A stretch of DNA of 64,000 nt from CAWDLX01 sp963753485 (GTDB taxonomy: Bacteria; Actinomycetota; Actinomycetes; Mycobacteriales; Micromonosporaceae): positions 372,001 to 436,000 of the forward strand of contig CAVWCL010000020.1 of NCBI GenBank assembly GCA_963753485.1, read 5' to 3'. Numbering within the stretch: the first letter of the stretch is position 1; the number at the start of each line of letters is the position of its first letter. A model generated the notes under the pieces. It saw nothing but the letters and a program-made list of their open reading frames with translations. It was not told the origin of the DNA and ran no database searches. Of this stretch, positions 39,274-49,394 are shown one piece after another. The position numbers and the translations under genes are program-made.

Positions 39274-40155
39274 CTACTGGTGTTGCGTGGCGTGTGCGCG
39301 TAGATAGCGCAGGACACCTGTATTGAATTCGGCCGGATGCGTGGCGAACATGGCGTGGCTGGCGCCCGCGATATCGAGCCGTTCGACGTCGGGGATGAGC
39401 TCCTCCAGCCGGTCGACGACGGCGGTGAGGTGAGGTGGACTGCTGGTGCCCGACACCAGGAGGGTGGGCACCGCGACCGCCCTCGCGTCGTCCGGGCCGA
39501 ACGCGGGGAAGCCGGCGCGCAGCTGCGCCTTGACCGGACCGGCGTTGTCGACGAAGCGCTGGAACTGCTCGTCCGGCATTGCCGCGGAGGCGTGCGCGCC
39601 GACATTGGCGGTGATGAATGCCCGCATCCCCTGCTCGTCGTCGCCCCGTGAGAATGCCTTCATCGCCGGCGCGATGCCCCGGGCCCCGAAACTGACAAAG
39701 GCCGCAGCCGCCCGCGGGCTGCGCAGAAACAGTCGGACGACCTGCGCCGGGCGCGGTGGAATATTGACGCCCAGGATGGGAAATGCGGGCGGCTCGAGCA
39801 GAACTATCGAGCGGAGCAGGTCCGGCCGGTGCCGCGCGAGACGCAGACCACCAAAGCCGCCCGGCGACGAATGACCGATGAGATGGACCGGACCCGCGCC
39901 GAGTGCCGAGATGAATCCGGCAAGATCGCCAACAAACGTATCGAGCGTAAGCGTGTCGTCCGGACGCAGTTTCGCGTTGGGCCAGGACCCACGGCAGCTG
40001 AGCGCGATCGTCCGGTGGCAGGCACCGAACACGTCCATCTGCTGCTCCCATGCGCGGTAGTCCCCGCTCCCGCCGTGGACGAACAGCACCGGCTCACCGT
40101 GCCCCTGCTCGGTGTAGGCGAGGTCAACCCCGTTGACCGTGGCTGTGGGCATCAT
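39274..40155 (-). CDS. Alpha/beta-hydrolase
   Basis: The 293-residue protein has FVHGGSGDYRAWEQQM (oxyanion region), a nucleophile elbow G-H-S-S-P-G, a helical cap and a terminal catalytic His in GASHAMF. The usual acid after strand 6 (VSGTSSPP) lacks an obvious Asp, so the acid may come from another position. ATG at 40155 follows AGGAG; longer frames to 40260 lack a site. It is 62 nt downstream of the HD-LuxR gene and may be its target or operon mate. The substrate is unknown. Confidence 0.82.
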   Translation of the reverse strand: MMPTATVNGVDLAYTEQGHGEPVLFVHGGSGDYRAWEQQMDVFGACHRTIALSCRGSWPNAKLRPDDTLTLDTFVGDLAGFISALGAGPVHLIGHSSPGGFGGLRLARHRPDLLRSIVLLEPPAFPILGVNIPPRPAQVVRLFLRSPRAAAAFVSFGARGIAPAMKAFSRGDDEQGMRAFITANVGAHASAAMPDEQFQRFVDNAGPVKAQLRAGFPAFGPDDARAVAVPTLLVSGTSSPPHLTAVVDRLEELIPDVERLDIAGASHAMFATHPAEFNTGVLRYLRAHATQHQ

Positions 40156-40217
40156 GGTTCTCCTTCGGGTCGCCGCAGGCCGGTGGTATCGGCCGGTCAC
40201 CGGCTGTACCTCCGAAG

Positions 40218-41816
40218 CTAGAACCGCCCGGAAGGGCGCTCCATCGGGAGTTCTCCCCATGCGAGCAGGCCGTGTTCCATGGCGAACATGGTCGCTGCGG
40301 CGCGGGAGGACACCCCGATCTTGCTGTAGAGATTTTGGATGTGCCGATCAGCGGTCTTTGGCGAGATGCCGAGGGCCACCGCTACCTGCTTGGTCTGCAG
40401 GCCACGGGCCAGCAGTGTCAACACTTGACTCTCGCGTTTGGTCAGACCGTTCGGGCGGTCCAGGCGCGGTACCTGTTGACCGGCCGCCTCGACCACGGCG
40501 GCGACGGCGTCCGGATCGAGGCGACCCGCATTCGCCTCGGCGGCGAGTGCTCGGGCGGCCTGTCCGGCCGAGAGAGCGGGCCGGTGCGGGCGTTGCTCGC
40601 GCTTGGTATGGAACATGTCCGCCGCGCCGAGCAGTCGGGCCGGCAAGGTCAACTCCGTGGCGGGCAGGCCACGGTGGTAGCCGGACCGGTCCAGACGCTC
40701 GTGGTGAGCGCACGCCACGGGCGCAAGGCCGGCGAAGAACGCCGAACACGACAGCACCCGCTCGGTGCGGTACGGGTGTAGGCGCACCTGTTCCCACTCG
40801 TCGGAGCTCAGCGGGCCGGGCTTGTTCCAGGTGCCAGCGCCGACCGCTACCCGGCCCAGATCGTGCACCAGGCCGGCGCGCCGGAGAGTCTGGATGTCGG
40901 CAGGATCGACGCCCCAGCGCGCCGCCGCCGCGGCCGCGAGTTCGGCGACCCCGCTCGAATGCCCCGAGTGGTAGGGGCAGATGAGATCGGCGAAGCGACC
41001 CATCGCGGCGAGCGCGCGATCCACCTCCTCGCCGACCAGCGTCAGCCACGGCTGCGGTTCGACGGCGAGGGTCGACGCCCAAACGGACGAGCCGCCCGGA
41101 AAGTTCAAGACGTCGGCAGCGTCCGCGACCAGGCACTCGGCCACTTCTGGATCAAGCCCCTGACCCGCGTGCTCACTGACCACCCGAGCCGCCGTCGTCT
41201 CGTCCGCCAGACAGCGCTGCAACGCCGCGTCGATCGCGACGTGCACGATCCGCATCGACAACGGAATCGTGTGCCTCGCCGCGCGCCGCAGCGGCCCCTT
41301 TCCGTCCCACCGGTCGAATAGGTAGGCGAGGCTTGCGGCGACTCCTGGCGGGGCGCCGGTCTGCTCGGCCAGCATCCCGGCCACCTCGCAGTTGGCCGCC
41401 ATCGCTGGGCGGGACAGCCGCACCATCCGCGGCAAGCGCTGTACGATCTGCAACGCGCGGACGGGCCTCGACGCGCTCGGGTCGGGAATAGCCCGGACCA
41501 AACCGAGGGCGGCATCACGGACAGATGCATTCATCACCGGGTTGAGATGTTCGGTCAGTGAACCGCCGAACACTTCGGCAGCCAGATGCGCGTCCGTTGT
41601 GCAGCCCGCGTGCGAGAGCAGGCTGCCGTAGTACGTCTCCACCGCGGTCTGACGGTCGACACCGAGCCGAGCGGCCAACCGCATCGCGATCACGGTCGTC
41701 TGCAAGCCGTGCTCGAAAGCGAATCCCATGCCGAGATCGGTGGCCAGGCACAAAGTGCCGATCACCTCAGCCGTCCGCAGCTGTCCGGCCGCCGAACCGG
41801 CACCGTCAGGCACCAT
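40218..41816 (-). CDS. HD-domain phosphohydrolase fused to a LuxR-type DNA-binding domain
   Basis: The 532-residue protein has an HD-GYP-like phosphohydrolase region with H-D in GLVHDLGRVAV, the preceding CPYHSGHSSGVAEL helix and following HPYRTERVL and CAHHERLDRSGYHRGL motifs, which match the HD-GYP pattern except that G-Y-P is replaced. The last ~65 residues are a LuxR helix-turn-helix (LTKRESQVLTLLARGLQTKQ). An N-terminal helical part of about 250 residues may be a second, degenerate HD domain. I infer a transcription factor controlled by a nucleotide or dinucleotide ligand. Confidence 0.83.
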   Translation of the reverse strand: MVPDGAGSAAGQLRTAEVIGTLCLATDLGMGFAFEHGLQTTVIAMRLAARLGVDRQTAVETYYGSLLSHAGCTTDAHLAAEVFGGSLTEHLNPVMNASVRDAALGLVRAIPDPSASRPVRALQIVQRLPRMVRLSRPAMAANCEVAGMLAEQTGAPPGVAASLAYLFDRWDGKGPLRRAARHTIPLSMRIVHVAIDAALQRCLADETTAARVVSEHAGQGLDPEVAECLVADAADVLNFPGGSSVWASTLAVEPQPWLTLVGEEVDRALAAMGRFADLICPYHSGHSSGVAELAAAAAARWGVDPADIQTLRRAGLVHDLGRVAVGAGTWNKPGPLSSDEWEQVRLHPYRTERVLSCSAFFAGLAPVACAHHERLDRSGYHRGLPATELTLPARLLGAADMFHTKREQRPHRPALSAGQAARALAAEANAGRLDPDAVAAVVEAAGQQVPRLDRPNGLTKRESQVLTLLARGLQTKQVAVALGISPKTADRHIQNLYSKIGVSSRAAATMFAMEHGLLAWGELPMERPSGRF

Positions 41817-41919
41817 GTAGCGACACTACCGGCCGCCGGGCCGCGCGGTCTGTTTCTCAGGTCGCCAGTCGGCGAGCGTACCAAGCGACTCGGATTCTTT
41901 GAGTTGCTGGAAATCGCGC

Positions 41920-43755
41920 TCAGGGTACGGAGCGGCGGGACGACGTCTGGGCCGTCGCCCCTGGTCGGCGCTGGGTGGCGGCGGGGTGAGCGGGGTCGCT
42001 GTTGAGGCGACGGGCTGAGTTGACTAGACCGACCAGGCTGAACGCCTGCGGGGTGTTGCCGAGTTGGCGCCGTGCCACCGGGTCGTATTGTTCGGACAGC
42101 AGGCCGACATCGTTGCGCAGGCTGAGCAACTGCTCGAAGAGTTCGGTTGCCTCGGCGGCGCGGCCAACGCCGTGTAGGGCATCGACGAGCCAGAACGTGC
42201 AGGCGAGGAACGCACCTTCGGGCCCGGCCAGGCCGTCGACGTCGTTGGCGTCGGTGCGGTAGCGCAGCAGAAATCCGTGGTGGTTCAAGTCTCGACGGAC
42301 CGCATCGATCGTGCCTAGTACTCTGGGATCGTGCCAGGGCAGGAACCCGACGCGCGGAATGAGCAGCAGGGCGGCGTCCAGCTGATGCGAGCCGTAGAAC
42401 TGGGTGAACGTGTTGCGGTCAGGGTCGAATCCCTTGGCGCACACCTCGGCATGTACCTCGGCCCGGGCGGCCCGCCAGCGGTCGACCGGCCCGCCAAGTC
42501 CATGCGCATCTACTGTGGACACTGCGCGATCGAACCCGACCCACGCCATGACCTTGGAATGGACGAAGTGTCGACGGGGACCGCGAACCTCCCACAGGCC
42601 ATTGTCCGCATCGCGCCAGTTGCCCTCCAGATAGTCCAGCAGGCAGCATTGCAGATCCCAGGCGGCGTCGGTGGCGGCGATGCCGGCGTTGCGGCTGACA
42701 TGGAGACCGTCGAGTACCTCCCCCCAGACGTCGAGCTGGAACTGGTTCACGGCGGCGTTGCCCACCCTGACCGGTTTCGCACCCTGGTACCCCGACAGCC
42801 AGCCCAATTGGTACTCGGGCAGGCGGCGGGTGCCGTCGAGTCCGTACATGATCTGCAGGTCGGCCGGGTCGCCCGCGGCCGCGCGGAGTAACCACTCGCG
42901 CCACTGCTTCGCTTCAGTGACGTAGCCGCTGCCCAGCAGGGCCTGCAAGGTGAACGTGGCATCTCGCAGCCAGCAGAACCGGTAGTCCCAGTTGCGGGAA
43001 CCGCCCGCCCGCTCGGGGAGCGATGTGGTCGCGGCGGCGACGATGCCTCCGGTCGGAGCGTAGGTGAGGGCTTTCAGGGTGATGAGCGCGCGCCGGACGG
43101 CCTCGCCCCAGCGGCCCCGGTACCGGCACCGGCCGATCCAGTCCTGCCAGAACCTCTGCGTCTGGTCCAGAGCAATCTCGGGGTCAACGGGGCGCGGTCG
43201 CGGAAGGTGCGAGGGGTGGTGGGTCAGCACAAACGGCACCCGATCGCCGGCGCCCACCGTGAACGTGGCGACGGTCGTCCGATCCTGCCCCCGCAGCGCG
43301 ACGTCGGTGTTCAGCCACATGGAGTCCGGTCCTGCGATAGCCGCCAGGTACCCTTGGTCGTGGCGTACCCACGGCACGACTGATCCGTAGTCGAACCGAA
43401 GGACCAGGCTCATCTGCATCGGTACCGACCCGGAGATTCCTTCGACGACGCGTACTATGTCGGCGGCCTCGTCGCGCGGCGGCATGAAGTCGACGAGGCG
43501 GACCGAGCCCTCCGGCGTGTCCCATTCAGTCTCGAGGATGAGCGTGTCATTGCGATACCGTCGCCGGGTTGCCCGGCCGTGCCCCGCCGGCCCGATTCGC
43601 CAGTGTCCAGCCGATTCGTCGTGCAACAGTGCCGCGAAACAGGCGGGTGCGTCGAAACGCGGCAGGCACAGCCAGTCGATCGATCCATCCCGGCCAACCA
43701 TGGCGGCAGTATGGAGATCGCCAACGACGGCGTATTCCTCGATGCCAGAAGGCAT
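41920..43755 (-). CDS. Glycoside hydrolase family 15 protein (glucoamylase/trehalase-like)
   Basis: The protein of about 611 residues begins IEEYAVVGDLHTAAMVGRDG (the usual GH15 start) and includes SLPERAGGSRNWDYRFCWLR, the family hallmark around substrate binding, followed by an (alpha/alpha)6 barrel. There is no signal peptide, so it acts in the cytoplasm on alpha-glucosides such as trehalose or maltooligosaccharides. ATG at 43755 lies 7 nt after GAGGAGG; the TTG at 43761 is too close to it. The gene follows a glucose-dehydrogenase-like gene by 22 nt, suggesting a pathway that releases and oxidises glucose. Confidence 0.88.
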   Translation of the reverse strand: MPSGIEEYAVVGDLHTAAMVGRDGSIDWLCLPRFDAPACFAALLHDESAGHWRIGPAGHGRATRRRYRNDTLILETEWDTPEGSVRLVDFMPPRDEAADIVRVVEGISGSVPMQMSLVLRFDYGSVVPWVRHDQGYLAAIAGPDSMWLNTDVALRGQDRTTVATFTVGAGDRVPFVLTHHPSHLPRPRPVDPEIALDQTQRFWQDWIGRCRYRGRWGEAVRRALITLKALTYAPTGGIVAAATTSLPERAGGSRNWDYRFCWLRDATFTLQALLGSGYVTEAKQWREWLLRAAAGDPADLQIMYGLDGTRRLPEYQLGWLSGYQGAKPVRVGNAAVNQFQLDVWGEVLDGLHVSRNAGIAATDAAWDLQCCLLDYLEGNWRDADNGLWEVRGPRRHFVHSKVMAWVGFDRAVSTVDAHGLGGPVDRWRAARAEVHAEVCAKGFDPDRNTFTQFYGSHQLDAALLLIPRVGFLPWHDPRVLGTIDAVRRDLNHHGFLLRYRTDANDVDGLAGPEGAFLACTFWLVDALHGVGRAAEATELFEQLLSLRNDVGLLSEQYDPVARRQLGNTPQAFSLVGLVNSARRLNSDPAHPAATQRRPGATAQTSSRRSVP

Positions 43756-43777
43756 CAGCAACCTCCTCGGGTCTGGG

Positions 43778-44827
43778 TCAGGGCAGTGTCAGCACGACCT
43801 TGATGTCGTCGGGACGCGGGTCGAGTGCTTCGGCGAAACGCCGCAGCGGGACGCGCCGGGTGATGAGACCGGCCAGCCAGTCCGGGTCAGCCGCGGCCAG
43901 CGTGGCAGCCGCGGCCCGATAGTGTTCGAGATTGGCGTTGACCGAACCGATGACGACATCGTTTTCGAGAACTAGCTGGCGATCGGTGGCGCCGGCGTCG
44001 ACCGAGATAGGGCGGCCGGCCGGTGACACGCCGGTGAGGCAGACGATGCCATAGGCGGCCGTGCCGGCCAGGACGTCGAAGATGAGGCTCGACGCGCCGG
44101 TGGCTTCAATCACGACGTCGGGCTTGGTACGGGAGGTGACCTCGCGTACGCCGGTACAGTGGTACTCGGCGCCCAACGCCTTGACCGCCCGGGGTTTGGG
44201 CCCGTTCGGAACCACGTCGAGGACGTGAACGTCAAGTCCGCGCTTGACCGCCATCAGCGCGGCGAGCAGCCCGATCGTCCCCGCTCCGGTGATGAGTGCG
44301 CGTTTCGGCTCGAACCAGGCTCGCGCGCCGACCCGGTCGACCTGCTCCCAGGCTTTGACGACCACGCTGGCGGGCTCGATGAGGTTGCCGACTTCGCCGA
44401 TCCGGTCATCGACCTTGACCGCGTAGTCCGTCTCGAGCGTCCAGAACTGGCTGCCGTAGCCATCGAGCTCCTTGATTCCCCGTTCGGTGTAACGGCCGTT
44501 GCGGCACATGTCGAACTGGCCGCGCTCGCATGCCCCGCACGGAACCGGGTCGGGCCGGCGGACTACTCCAACGACCAGATCGTCCACGGTGAAGGCGGCG
44601 CGGTCAGGTGCTTGCCGAACGCGACCAAGCGACTCGTGGCCGATGACGAGGTGCGGTCGTGACGGTGGAGCCCACCCGTAGCGGCCGCTGAGAATCTCGC
44701 GGTCGGTGCCACACAGGCCGAGGGCAACTCCCTCGACGAGGAGTTCGTCAGCGGCAGGCCGCGGATCCGGAACCTCATGGATCCGAGCCGAGTTCGCCCG
44801 TCCGGGCTCGACGATCAGCGCCTGCAC
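43778..44827 (-). CDS. Zinc-dependent glucose-dehydrogenase-like oxidoreductase (MDR family)
   Basis: The protein of about 349 residues is a medium-chain dehydrogenase: catalytic-zinc residues in LGLCGTDREI and IGHESLGRV, a structural-zinc-like cysteine set in PCGACERGQFDMC, and a nucleotide-binding GAGTIGLLAA. The layout, including FDMCRNGRYTERGIKE-type segments, is that of archaeal-style glucose 1-dehydrogenases. GTG at 44827 is chosen because GAGGACC precedes it. It is the first gene of an operon with the GH15 protein; oxidation of glucose or a related aldose with NAD(P) is inferred. Confidence 0.82.
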   Translation of the reverse strand: MQALIVEPGRANSARIHEVPDPRPAADELLVEGVALGLCGTDREILSGRYGWAPPSRPHLVIGHESLGRVRQAPDRAAFTVDDLVVGVVRRPDPVPCGACERGQFDMCRNGRYTERGIKELDGYGSQFWTLETDYAVKVDDRIGEVGNLIEPASVVVKAWEQVDRVGARAWFEPKRALITGAGTIGLLAALMAVKRGLDVHVLDVVPNGPKPRAVKALGAEYHCTGVREVTSRTKPDVVIEATGASSLIFDVLAGTAAYGIVCLTGVSPAGRPISVDAGATDRQLVLENDVVIGSVNANLEHYRAAAATLAAADPDWLAGLITRRVPLRRFAEALDPRPDDIKVVLTLP

Positions 44828-45044
44828 AAGGTCCTCCTCGAGATCGGCGGGGTGCGTCGATGGATCGCGAATCCGACGTCGGTCCACGCCCAGAAGAAGC
44901 CGTCTGAGCCAAACCCGACGAGCTCCCGCACTGTGTCACTTCCACAACGGCGGACCAACCTATCCTTGGTGATAGCCAATGTCTACGCAAGACCAAACAT
45001 TGTCTTGAGGCAAGCTATGTAACAACTTGCTGGGAAAGGATCTG

Positions 45045-45375
45045 GCACGTCAACCGTCGCTGGGCATCGTGGCCCCGGTGAACCGTGCCAGTCGCCGATC
45101 TCCACCGCCAGGCCGAACGCGGTGAGGGTGGACACGCCGCGCAGGCAGCCCAGCCGACGCACGATAGCGGAGATGGTGATGACACGGCCCGGTAGCGGCA
45201 ACGACGCCGACCGTAGCGCACGAGCTGCCCGGGCGGATCCACGACAGCCACCGGAGGCGAGTGAGACGCTTGGCCAGATTGGACGTACGCACCGAGGAAG
45301 TTTCCCCTACCCGGCGTAGCACCCGGCCCGTGCGCGCGGCGCTGACCCCGAACATACGCACCATGTGCCCCGGTG
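45045..45375 (-). pseudogene. IS110-family transposase remnant
   Basis: Pieces in different minus frames resemble the C-terminal transposase_20 part of IS110: VRRLGCLRGVSTLTAFGLAV, EIGDW, then RFTGATMPSDG, preceded by TGRVLRRVGETSSVRTSNLA. No intact frame connects them, so the element is dead. It lies between the dehydrogenase gene and the lipoprotein gene. Confidence 0.65.
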
Positions 45376-45377
45376 GT

Positions 45378-46169
45378 CTACAGCCCCGTGCATCTGGTGA
45401 ACTCGATAGGTCGGCTCGTTAAGACGGCCAGATGCGAGAACGCGCCATCGACACGAAATTCGCAGCGGTGGCCGGGGAATTCCACCGTCGATTCCCGGGA
45501 CGCGTATGCGAGAAACCTCGCATCTTCGCCCGTGGCGAAGTCTGCGAGGATGTCGGTGACATCGTGCCCGGCGAGGCCCACGTAGCCGATAGGAGGAATC
45601 GGGGCAACGACGGGTGTGCCGAATGACACGCTGCCGTTCGGCGGAAGAGAGGGTGTCGCGGCTTGAGTGTCTTCCACCTCCGAGGTGAACAGCGCGCAAT
45701 AATCCGACGTAATACCAGCGTAGGTCGCCGACATCAATGCCGGGAAGTCGCCCATGTACGAAAAAGCGTTTTGACAAGCTGGGCGCGTCGACTTGAAGAG
45801 AAGCCCAAAGACAAATGTCCGATGCGTCGGAGCCTCCTTGTTGCCCGTGTTGGTCAACGTGAGAGATCCACCCACTGCTGGGACATCGACCGAACCGAGC
45901 CCGGCTGTAGCGTTGGTGACGCGGTACACCGGCGCACCAACCACGGGGTAGCGATAGGTGATCCGATAGTTGAACCCCTTCTCGTCCTTCACGTCGATCG
46001 TGCCTTCGTTCGCATGAACGTCGGCCGAGGGCGGTGATGGTGGGGTGTGTGTGCTGCCCCAGGATGGACTGACCGCGTCCACCCTCGGTCGGTTCGAATC
46101 GACGGAACACGCATTCAGCGTGACTGCACATGCGGACACCGCGATGACAATCCACCAATTACGGATCAT
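45378..46169 (-). CDS. Putative lipoprotein
   Basis: The 263-residue protein has a lipoprotein signal: hydrophobic start NWWIVIAVSACAVTLNAC with lipobox L-N-A-C21. The mature part has an Ig-like or beta-sandwich flavour (VGGSLTLTNTGNKEAPTHRT, VSFGTPVVAPIPP) and several cysteines. It should be anchored outside the cytoplasmic membrane. No known domain is recognised and it stands alone. Confidence 0.75.
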   Translation of the reverse strand: MIRNWWIVIAVSACAVTLNACSVDSNRPRVDAVSPSWGSTHTPPSPPSADVHANEGTIDVKDEKGFNYRITYRYPVVGAPVYRVTNATAGLGSVDVPAVGGSLTLTNTGNKEAPTHRTFVFGLLFKSTRPACQNAFSYMGDFPALMSATYAGITSDYCALFTSEVEDTQAATPSLPPNGSVSFGTPVVAPIPPIGYVGLAGHDVTDILADFATGEDARFLAYASRESTVEFPGHRCEFRVDGAFSHLAVLTSRPIEFTRCTGL

Positions 46170-46662
46170 CGTCTGCCTCCAACGTCATTCGGTCCGTGCG
46201 TGGCTTGTGAACTTCACGGTGTGTGCGAGGCGCCCGGAGTTGCACGGTTCATTTCGGTCGCGTCGCGACGAGAAGTTTGCGAGTGCGACTTTGCGACTGG
46301 ACCGGCTCCCTGCCGCGGGTCGCGGGTCGCCGGTACGCGGTTCGCGTCCGACGGGAGGCGCGAACTCATACCGCCCATCATCCGCCATGGCTGCGTGATC
46401 CGCCTGTTTGCCCGCGCATCGAGACGACATACCGTCACAGGAATGTCGTCGGATCGATCCGGTTTCGTCATCAAACGGCATGAGGCTACATGGTGAAGTC
46501 ACAAGAGCAGGGCGAGGAAAATGATCGCCCTGCCAGGATCCGGCAAGCTCCGAGGCTCCGCATCGGCGGGCGTCGGCGGAGTTGAGCCGGCCAGGCGCTG
46601 GGGCGTCGCGGCGCCGGCGGCCCCGCGGCGCCGGCGGCCCCGCCGCCGTGGAAGGAGGCGTA
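46170..46662. other. Gap without a gene; short tandem GC repeat near its end
   Basis: No convincing frame is present. Near 46608-46641 the unit GCGGCGCCGGCGGCCCC occurs twice in tandem, right before the ribosome site of the next small gene, where it could form secondary structure. Confidence 0.5.
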
Positions 46663-46914
46663 ATGAACCGAATTCTCTGCTTCGCTGGCGGTCTGGCCGT
46701 CGGGCTGACCCTGGGTTCCCGCCTGGGTCGTGCCCCATATGACAAGGTCGCCGGCGCTGCGCGTCGTGCGTGGGGGCACCCACGGGTTCAAGACACCGTC
46801 CACCACGTCGAAGCACGCGCCGCACACCTCTATGACGAAGGAGTTCGACGGCTCACACCCAACCGCCTGGCCAACGGCGACACGGACGCCGGTCAGCGCG
46901 GCGAAGCCGCATGA
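46663..46914 (+). CDS. Small single-helix protein (YtxH-like)
   Basis: The 83-residue protein starts with ATG after GGAGG. It has an N-terminal hydrophobic glycine-rich segment (ILCFAGGLAVGLTLGSRLG), followed by a charged helix (YDKVAGAARRAWGHPRVQDT), typical of small YtxH-like membrane proteins of unknown function. Confidence 0.6.
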   Translation: MNRILCFAGGLAVGLTLGSRLGRAPYDKVAGAARRAWGHPRVQDTVHHVEARAAHLYDEGVRRLTPNRLANGDTDAGQRGEAA

Positions 46915-47084
46915 CAGGAAAGCACAGTAGATCCTCCGCCGATCGGCGCGCACGCCAGGCAGCGCACGACCCGCACGGAATCCGGTGCGTGTTACCTCGC
47001 TATCGGTTGATCATGGAGTTGAGCTCAAGGTCGATACCAGTGGTAGGGCTCATCTTGATAGTTCCCGAAATTGGGGCAGGGGAC

Positions 47085-49394
47085 TCATCGCAGCGCCTGG
47101 TTCGGATCCCGGAGTTGGAGACGTAGCTCCGAGGCGTAGCGCCGGCCTTCGGCATCGCGAAGCCACGCCTGGTCGGGGCCAGGCAGCATCTCGGAGACTG
47201 CAACCGTCGTGTCGGTGCCCCCCTGACGCTGTGCGGCACCCATCATGTTGCACAGGACCCGCGCGTATAGCGGGCTGGTGAGGTCGAAGTAGCAGGGCTT
47301 CGTCTCCGTTCCGATCCGCGTGAAGACCCGTTCGGGCAGGCCCAGGGCTTGGCGCCACCGGCGTACGGCTAGGTAGCGTTCGCGTTCGCCGATGACGCCG
47401 GCGAGCATGGTCGCGCCAACAGTCGTCCGCCACGTCTCGCGGACCAGAACCACGCCGTCGACGGCGATGCGGGGTGTGTGCGGACCGGTACCGGCGAGCT
47501 TCCACGTGTCGAAGGCGTGCATCCACAGCAGGCCGGTGAACATCTCGATCAGCGGCCAGCAACGCCCGTCCGGAGCATGCACGGTGAGCTTGTCGCCGCT
47601 TGGCGAGACGGTGAGCGAGGTGATGGGAAGCAGCCGTTGGCGGTCAACGGGCGGCGCGGCGGTGAACCCGAGCTGGACGTCGGCCGGACCGGTGAGCCAT
47701 TCGGCCTCCCGCGCGGTCGTGCGCGGCCAATCGTCCGGGATCGCTATGCCGACCCGGCTCACCGGGATGTCCTGCCCCATCGCGTCGATGAGTTGCGCCG
47801 GGTCGGCGTGGCCAATCATGAAGAAGTTGGTGTCGAAGGCCGCGAGGCTGACGTGCAGCTCACCGAGGACGATGGTGAAGTCGCCGTGCCGGACCGCCTC
47901 CATCGACGCGGCGCAGACGTGGAGGTCGGGGCTGTGGAACCGGGCGCTTGACCAACCCGGTCGGGTCGCGGGGAAGGCCTCCAACGCCCTGGCGAGGAGT
48001 TCACGCCCGTCGAGATCGAGTCGCGACGCCTGGCAGGCCCGCTCATCAAGCTCAAGTATCGAGTTCCAACGGCCCAGAAAGTCCTCGATCACCCGCTCAG
48101 CCCGGGGTTGCCTGCCGACGAATGCGTCGAGGGCCGGAAACCACAGGTGGGCAAAGGGTACGTCCGCGCTGTTCAGCTCGGCCGCCGCGGCACGGTAGGT
48201 GTCGGTCAACGCGGCCTCGTGCGCCTCGGCCAGCGCGGCGGTAAGCCAACGCCCGGAAATGAGCAGCGGCTCCAGCGAGCCGAGCTTGTCAAGCAGCGCA
48301 CCACCGAAGGTCAGATCCAGATCGCGGACGGTTTCGAAGTGGCACAGGGTGCGACCGGCCTGGGTCTGACCGGAGCGCTGGCGCGGCTGCTCGCCGGTGA
48401 GCTCGGTGAACTCGGCGTCGAGGGCGGACATGGCGGTGGTCAGTTCGCCGGGGTCACCGGCCGACAGGAGCGCATCACGGCGGACGCACAGGCTGCTGAA
48501 CGCCGCGGTGGCCCACTGCCGCGCCGCGTCGTCGCCGATGTCGGCCAGATGCTGGCGCAGCACCGACTCCGCCTCGAGGTTCATCGGCAGGTCGGCGCCC
48601 CAGCGGAGGACTCCACGCTCCGCCAACTGCTCGAGCAACGCGTAGACGTCGGACTCGGTGCGGAATCCGGTGCCCGGGTCGGCGGCGAGGCACAGTGCGA
48701 TCTCGTGTGCGCTACGGACGCCATCGCAGGCAGCCAGGGCATCGGCCTGCGCGGACGAGAGCACCATCGCCGGGCGCTGTGGGTGGTACAGGCTCCGGCC
48801 ACGAAGCGTCAGGTGCGGCTGGAGACCGACTGGCAGCCAGGGACGTATGCGCCGGTCGCCGGCCAGCCGATCGGCGACGGCGGCCAGTGCCCAGCGTTCG
48901 AAGAAGATGACACTCTGGCGGGTGAGCGCCGGACCGGGGCCACCGCTCATCGGCGTGGCGCCCGCATCGAGGTCGACCCAGCAGATGGGGCCAAAGAAAC
49001 CGACCGTGTCGTTCTTGGCGCAGTACCGCTGCCAGTACTTCGCGATGATCTCCTCGCGGCTGCGGCGCCGGGAGTTGCGCGGCGCCACTGGTCCGTCGCG
49101 CAGCACACTGTCAGCGGCGACCGCAGCACCGGGATTCTGCCACGTCACCGCGGTCCGGAAGCCCGGGTCGGCAGCGATGTCGTAGACAGCCTGCGCGGTC
49201 GCCGCGACGGCGCTGTCGAAGGCTGTCTGGAACCCCTCTGTCCGGCCGGCCAGATAGGCGTCGGCGGCCCGCGCGCACTCGGGCGCCGACAGCCGGTCGA
49301 GGCCGTCGGCGGGGAAGCCCGCGGACCGCAGGAGCGCCCATCGCCAGACATGCCACTCGGTGTCCGGAATCCGGATCAGGTGGGTATCCGTCAT
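47085..49394 (-). CDS. LanB-type dehydratase-family protein 1
   Basis: The 769-residue protein aligns by eye along its whole length with the gene at 49813 (shared YWQRYCAK, GFFGP-CW-D, GLPERVF-IGTETKP, LTSPLY, AVSEMLP-PDQAW). It matches the N-terminal glutamylation domain of LanB lantibiotic dehydratases, including the conserved RERYL/WR start region and the KP-F-DL-SPLY strand. The small C-terminal elimination (SpaB_C-like) domain is not apparent. LanB enzymes use glutamyl-tRNA to glutamylate Ser/Thr; shorter relatives (PEARLs) add amino acids from aminoacyl-tRNA. It is divergent from the NRPS/PKS operon across a 128-nt promoter region. Its role is unproven. Confidence 0.78.
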   Translation of the reverse strand: MTDTHLIRIPDTEWHVWRWALLRSAGFPADGLDRLSAPECARAADAYLAGRTEGFQTAFDSAVAATAQAVYDIAADPGFRTAVTWQNPGAAVAADSVLRDGPVAPRNSRRRSREEIIAKYWQRYCAKNDTVGFFGPICWVDLDAGATPMSGGPGPALTRQSVIFFERWALAAVADRLAGDRRIRPWLPVGLQPHLTLRGRSLYHPQRPAMVLSSAQADALAACDGVRSAHEIALCLAADPGTGFRTESDVYALLEQLAERGVLRWGADLPMNLEAESVLRQHLADIGDDAARQWATAAFSSLCVRRDALLSAGDPGELTTAMSALDAEFTELTGEQPRQRSGQTQAGRTLCHFETVRDLDLTFGGALLDKLGSLEPLLISGRWLTAALAEAHEAALTDTYRAAAAELNSADVPFAHLWFPALDAFVGRQPRAERVIEDFLGRWNSILELDERACQASRLDLDGRELLARALEAFPATRPGWSSARFHSPDLHVCAASMEAVRHGDFTIVLGELHVSLAAFDTNFFMIGHADPAQLIDAMGQDIPVSRVGIAIPDDWPRTTAREAEWLTGPADVQLGFTAAPPVDRQRLLPITSLTVSPSGDKLTVHAPDGRCWPLIEMFTGLLWMHAFDTWKLAGTGPHTPRIAVDGVVLVRETWRTTVGATMLAGVIGERERYLAVRRWRQALGLPERVFTRIGTETKPCYFDLTSPLYARVLCNMMGAAQRQGGTDTTVAVSEMLPGPDQAWLRDAEGRRYASELRLQLRDPNQALR

